From assembly GCA_028455995.1 (NCBI GenBank), contig JABELC010000005.1, positions 2,480,001-2,544,000 of the forward strand: a stretch of DNA of 64,000 bases. The letters run 5' to 3'. The position numbers were made by a program, and so were the translations under genes. This DNA comes from Scleromitrula shiraiana (taxonomy: Eukaryota; Ascomycota; Leotiomycetes; Helotiales; Sclerotiniaceae). Under the pieces are notes generated by a model, which was given only the letters and a program-made list of their open reading frames with translations, did no database searches and was not told the origin of the DNA. Shown piece by piece: positions 60,734-64,000 of the stretch. Position 1 is the first letter of the stretch. Each line of letters starts with the position of its first letter.

Positions 60734-62554
60734 CTATACATACACCGAAGTACCCACCTTGGAAATAATAAATTCACAACCCAATTTCACCTCTTCTTCA
60801 TACTCCAAAATCTGCTCCAAAACAAGGCCTCCAAAATCAAAATCATCAACAAACTTATCCTTTAGATGCATGATCACCACCTTAATACCCTGCAACAAAT
60901 ACTCACTTGGTACCTGGCTATCACTGCCCATACCAACACGCGAATCAAGACTCATATTTCCTATATCCTCCTCCAGTGGATCACGCGCCGATCGACGGGA
61001 CGACGGTCGTCCCTGACCCGATTCGGGTTTTCTCCTCCTGCTATTCTTTTCCCTCCAGGCATTCTGCACCTCAGCAGCCAGGACCTGGAATTCCTCGAAC
61101 AAAAACTTCGGTGTCAGATGTCCATACAGCGAGTCCTGAGGTTGACTATCATCATATGAGCATTCGATAAAGATCCCCTTCAAGGTGCCCGCCACGATTT
61201 TGGGCGCGGCATCGATCCAGACGTTCTTGTTGCGTGGTGAGAGCGAGAGAGAATCAGCTTCGACGTCGCCGAGTATTAGTACTTCTCGCTGGGTAGCGAT
61301 GTCGTGGATGAAGTAGGCGGAACTGTGAATTGGAGTGAAGACCTCGCCGCATTCTACGCATGCCAAGTTGCCGGGTGTTGCATGTATGGGTTGTGATACA
61401 GCGGCATTGTAAGATTCTCGTCGTGGTGTTTGTGGTGTTTGTTCAACTGGTGATGTTATGGCGGGCGGTATACCGACACCGGATCCTCGATCTGTAAATA
61501 CTTCATCACTATCTTAGTTTGCTCAACACCCTCTCGCTCATATAAATATGTTTGCCTCGGGTAGAATCATAATCTAATCTCGGCAGCAGGAGTAAGGTAT
61601 TCAAGTATACATACGGGCGTGATTGTCCATTTTATGGCCATGGGATATGCTCCAGGATTTTACACTAAGCCCCTCACAAATCTCAATATAACCTCTTGTA
61701 CTCCCCTCGCCCACTGCAGGCGATCCACCAGATGCTAACCTCGTGAACGTAACCAAACCAACGCCGAGATTTTCGTCTGATAGATTTGGCCAAATAATAT
61801 TATTGAAAATATGCGTTTTGATTGCCTCAATCGTTGAGGTTAAGCCGGCAATACGTCTTGGTTTTGAGGTCGGCATTGCTGTACCTATCATCCCACCGGA
61901 GATATGATCGAGATGCGGGTGAGTAATGAGAAATGTGCTGATTAGTGTCTTTGATATATGTGCAGTATTTGCTTGGTGGCTCGTAAATGGAAGTTCCAAC
62001 CCCTCAAACGGACCATCGTCGAGTACAATTGGTCTTTCCGGTGGTAGATCTGGATAATAAGTATCGAGTATGGCTTTTATAGCCGACAAATGGACACCGG
62101 TATCTACAGCAAGTATTGATCCTTTGCCCCATCCCAAAGCTAGGGATCGTACCAAAAGCGCTGTGCAATTTCCCTCCATAGGTCCTCCACCAGGGCCCTA
62201 TTACAATAACTGTCAGTCAGATACTCAGCATACTATGATTCATTATCCGCAACAATCAATATTAAGCTCCAAGCATTAATTACGATCAAATCTCGAATTT
62301 TAAATTGAAATATCAAAATCGGCACGTGACGTGCCTGGACAAGACAAAGCCATTGAGCTCGCGAAATGCATCGAGACCAAAAAGGCAACAAATCGGAGAT
62401 TCAATTTCATCATGGTGCATAACGCATAACTCCAAGCGCAAACATCCCAATCCAGACGAACAAAGAGATAAAAGAGAATCGAATATGTACGTACTAATAC
62501 GATAACCTGTATTGCAGGTTTTGGGGGCTTCGATACTTCACCTGGTATTGCCAT
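60734..62554 (-). CDS. pde1: Low-affinity cAMP phosphodiesterase, class II (Pde1)
   Basis: Exons 62495-62554, 61615-62197 and 60734-61491 on the minus strand give 466 residues. The class II signature HPHLDH (metal-binding H-x-H-x-D-H) lies near 95-100 after LITFLIT-like sequence; later motifs are SWSISHGHK, SSAYFIHD, LILGDVEAD and IFIECSYDDSQPQDSLYGHL. Fungal Pde1 hydrolyses cAMP and tunes PKA signalling. A non-conserved insert (about 210-245) is Pro/Thr-rich, and a second one (RRRKPESGQGRPSSRRSAR) is basic. The first exon was joined at a GTACGT donor so that IQVIVL runs into GPGGGPMEGN, the expected N-terminal strand. Confidence 0.93.
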
Positions 62555-63453
62555 ATTTGGATCTTGAGTTTCTTCCTTAGGATAGATATCCGTCCGTCCG
62601 TCTGTCTGTTCGTCCCAAGTTCTGGTTCTCTTCTCGAATCAGATATATTATGTAGTTTTCAGACCCCAATTTTAGAATACCAGTAGGTAGGCAAAGAATG
62701 TAAGAAAAGTACTTGATACTTGAAGGAAGAAAGAAAGATAGAAACTAGTTTTTTTTTAAAAAAAAAATTTGGCAGAAGCAGAAATATAAAACTGGAAAAT
62801 AAAGAAAAGAAGATGATTACGAGAAACAAAGGGATTCACTCTTATCAAAAATTTCACAATCTCATCGAAACAAAAGACAAAGACAAAGACCGGTCCTCTA
62901 AATCCAAGGTATATTCCTTTTGTTCTCTTTTGCTGAAAACGTGCTGTGAGTAAGTAAGTAAAACTTCCCGTGATCGGTACGGCGTACTGTATTCGAATGA
63001 TACAATCTCATCCATCTCATCCGTCCATTCATTGATTCGATTCGATTTCTCAAGCTTTTCGGGTCGCATTTGACTTGGATTATTTGCAAGGTTTCTAACG
63101 GGGTTCCCGAAACGCCTCGATATTCAATCACCACATCTACAAACCACACCCAAACTAGACAAGGCAGAAATGTGACGGGGAGCACGTGATGTATCTAGTT
63201 ACCGTACCTTGGTAAGCTTTCTAATTCGAAGATGGAGAACGTGTTTGGTCAGTATTAAAACGTCGTTGCAAATATTGCCAGGTTTTCTACGATGACCAAA
63301 ATCTATCCCAAGATTTTATGCAAGATGGACGCACAGCAAAGGCACAATAGCTAGTCAGATAGAGCCACGAGTTGTGGTTATCTCTGAACTTCACCCGATA
63401 CGATTCAATATTAAAATAAATCTAAGAATCAAAGTCTATGTCTTGGGAAGTTT

Positions 63454-63473
63454 AGATAGATAGATAGATAGAT
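63454..63473. repeat. (GATA)n microsatellite
   Basis: About five GATA units. Confidence 0.9.
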
Positions 63474-63540
63474 TTTTGTTTATTTGAGAACAACCGCTAA
63501 TTTCAAATGCTAATCAATCCCGTTCTCCTGGCATGCACCG

Positions 63541-63572
63541 TCCATCCATCCATCCATCCATCCACCCATCCA
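63541..63572. repeat. (CATC)n microsatellite
   Basis: About eight CATC units with one change. Confidence 0.9.
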
Positions 63573-63718
63573 TTTAGATGTGAAACCCAACAAGAATATT
63601 AAAAGAAAACAACCAAGTAAACTCTTAGTGTATTGTATGTAAATGTCCATCAATGTAGATCCTATCTTTATCTAGGTATCATCTCTACCGATTCCCGTCT
63701 TCGAAATGCACCCCCTTT

Positions 63719-64000
63719 CTACTGATTAGCACGATTATAATGCATTATCGTATCCCTCCAACCATCATTATCTTCATCGTTATTATGCACTCTTAGTCCG
63801 CCTCTACCCTGTTGGCTAGGTAGATTCCACCGATCGCTGCCATCTCCATCTCTAAGTTCAACGGCAGCTAGAGGCTGTGCAGCCGCCATTCCTGGTTTGG
63901 GTCCAATTCTTGGTGGAGCAGCCTCGCTTGAAGCGAAACCTGGAACTGTGAAGTCTGAATATGGATTATCGAAGTTAATGTTGCCGCCATCAAAATTGTT
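63719..64000 (-). CDS. 3' end of an unidentified gene, truncated by the window edge
   Basis: Open frame on the minus strand from the window edge to a TAG at 63719-63721: 93 codons plus stop. It reads FDGGNINFDNPYSDFTVPGF, a Pro/Ala stretch, then DNDGWRDTIMHYNRANQ at the C-terminus. Composition suggests a hydrophilic tail of a larger protein. Family not recognised; the start and any upstream exons lie outside. Confidence 0.6.
   Translation of the reverse strand, partial: NNFDGGNINFDNPYSDFTVPGFASSEAAPPRIGPKPGMAAAQPLAAVELRDGDGSDRWNLPSQQGRGGLRVHNNDEDNDGWRDTIMHYNRANQ

Larger units (their letters stand above)
62555..63718. other. Intergenic, simple repeats
   Basis: 1.16 kb without a supported gene. 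Contains a (GATA)n run at 63454-63473 and a (CATC)n run at 63541-63572. Confidence 0.55.

Overview
The window is filamentous-ascomycete nuclear DNA. Genes are split by short introns of about 50-120 bp with GTATGT/GTAAGT-type donors, and typical fungal families are present: HymA, Snf12, Kri1, Sip3, Rab5, PDE1, UstYa-family proteins. A retrotransposon in the middle is mutated almost entirely to A/T, as repeat-induced point mutation (RIP) does. The style suggests a leotiomycete such as a Sclerotiniaceae member (inference). Every exon chain reported as a complete gene was checked by hand for reading phase; the only splice choices left open are noted in the entries.

Left arm (1-16.5 kb): hymA (Mo25/CAB39), snf12 (SWI/SNF subunit), a mitochondrial-type short-chain dehydrogenase, an FMN-binding split-barrel protein, a DUF6594 membrane protein, and two neighbouring paralogs with a degenerate retropepsin-like domain. 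Gene-poor gaps hold short dispersed repeats and a 36-bp tandem repeat.

Middle (17-36.4 kb): the most interesting part. It looks like a dikaritin-type RiPP (ribosomal peptide) gene cluster. It has a membrane-anchored tyrosinase, three UstYa/DUF3328 proteins with HxxHC motifs, an NTF2-like protein, and a small secreted precursor in which the hexapeptide VIYTDY occurs three times. Two of the copies are followed by KR (Kex2) sites, and each copy sits on its own exon between phase-1 introns. The cluster is cut in two by a 10-kb AT-rich island. The island holds a RIP-mutated Ty1/copia element with 169-bp LTRs and a perfect 5-bp target duplication, two long palindromic foldback elements, and tracts of ACTAGT/ACTTGAA-like motifs.

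Right arm (38-64 kb): an intron-bearing tRNA-Thr(UGU), an unknown membrane protein, a FIT/Scs3 lipid-droplet protein, and a secreted repeat protein with 16 units of about 20 residues and several KR sites. These are followed by housekeeping genes: rab5, kri1, sip3, a DUF3074 protein, a flavin-reductase-domain protein, a homoserine-acetyltransferase-like hydrolase, pde1, and the 3' end of an unknown gene at the window edge.

Inferred working of the cluster: the precursor enters the secretory pathway and is cut at KR by Kex2. The UstYa proteins (with or without the tyrosinase) then oxidatively cyclise the Tyr-rich core, as known for ustiloxin, phomopsin and asperipin. No methyltransferase, transporter or pathway regulator is visible in the window.
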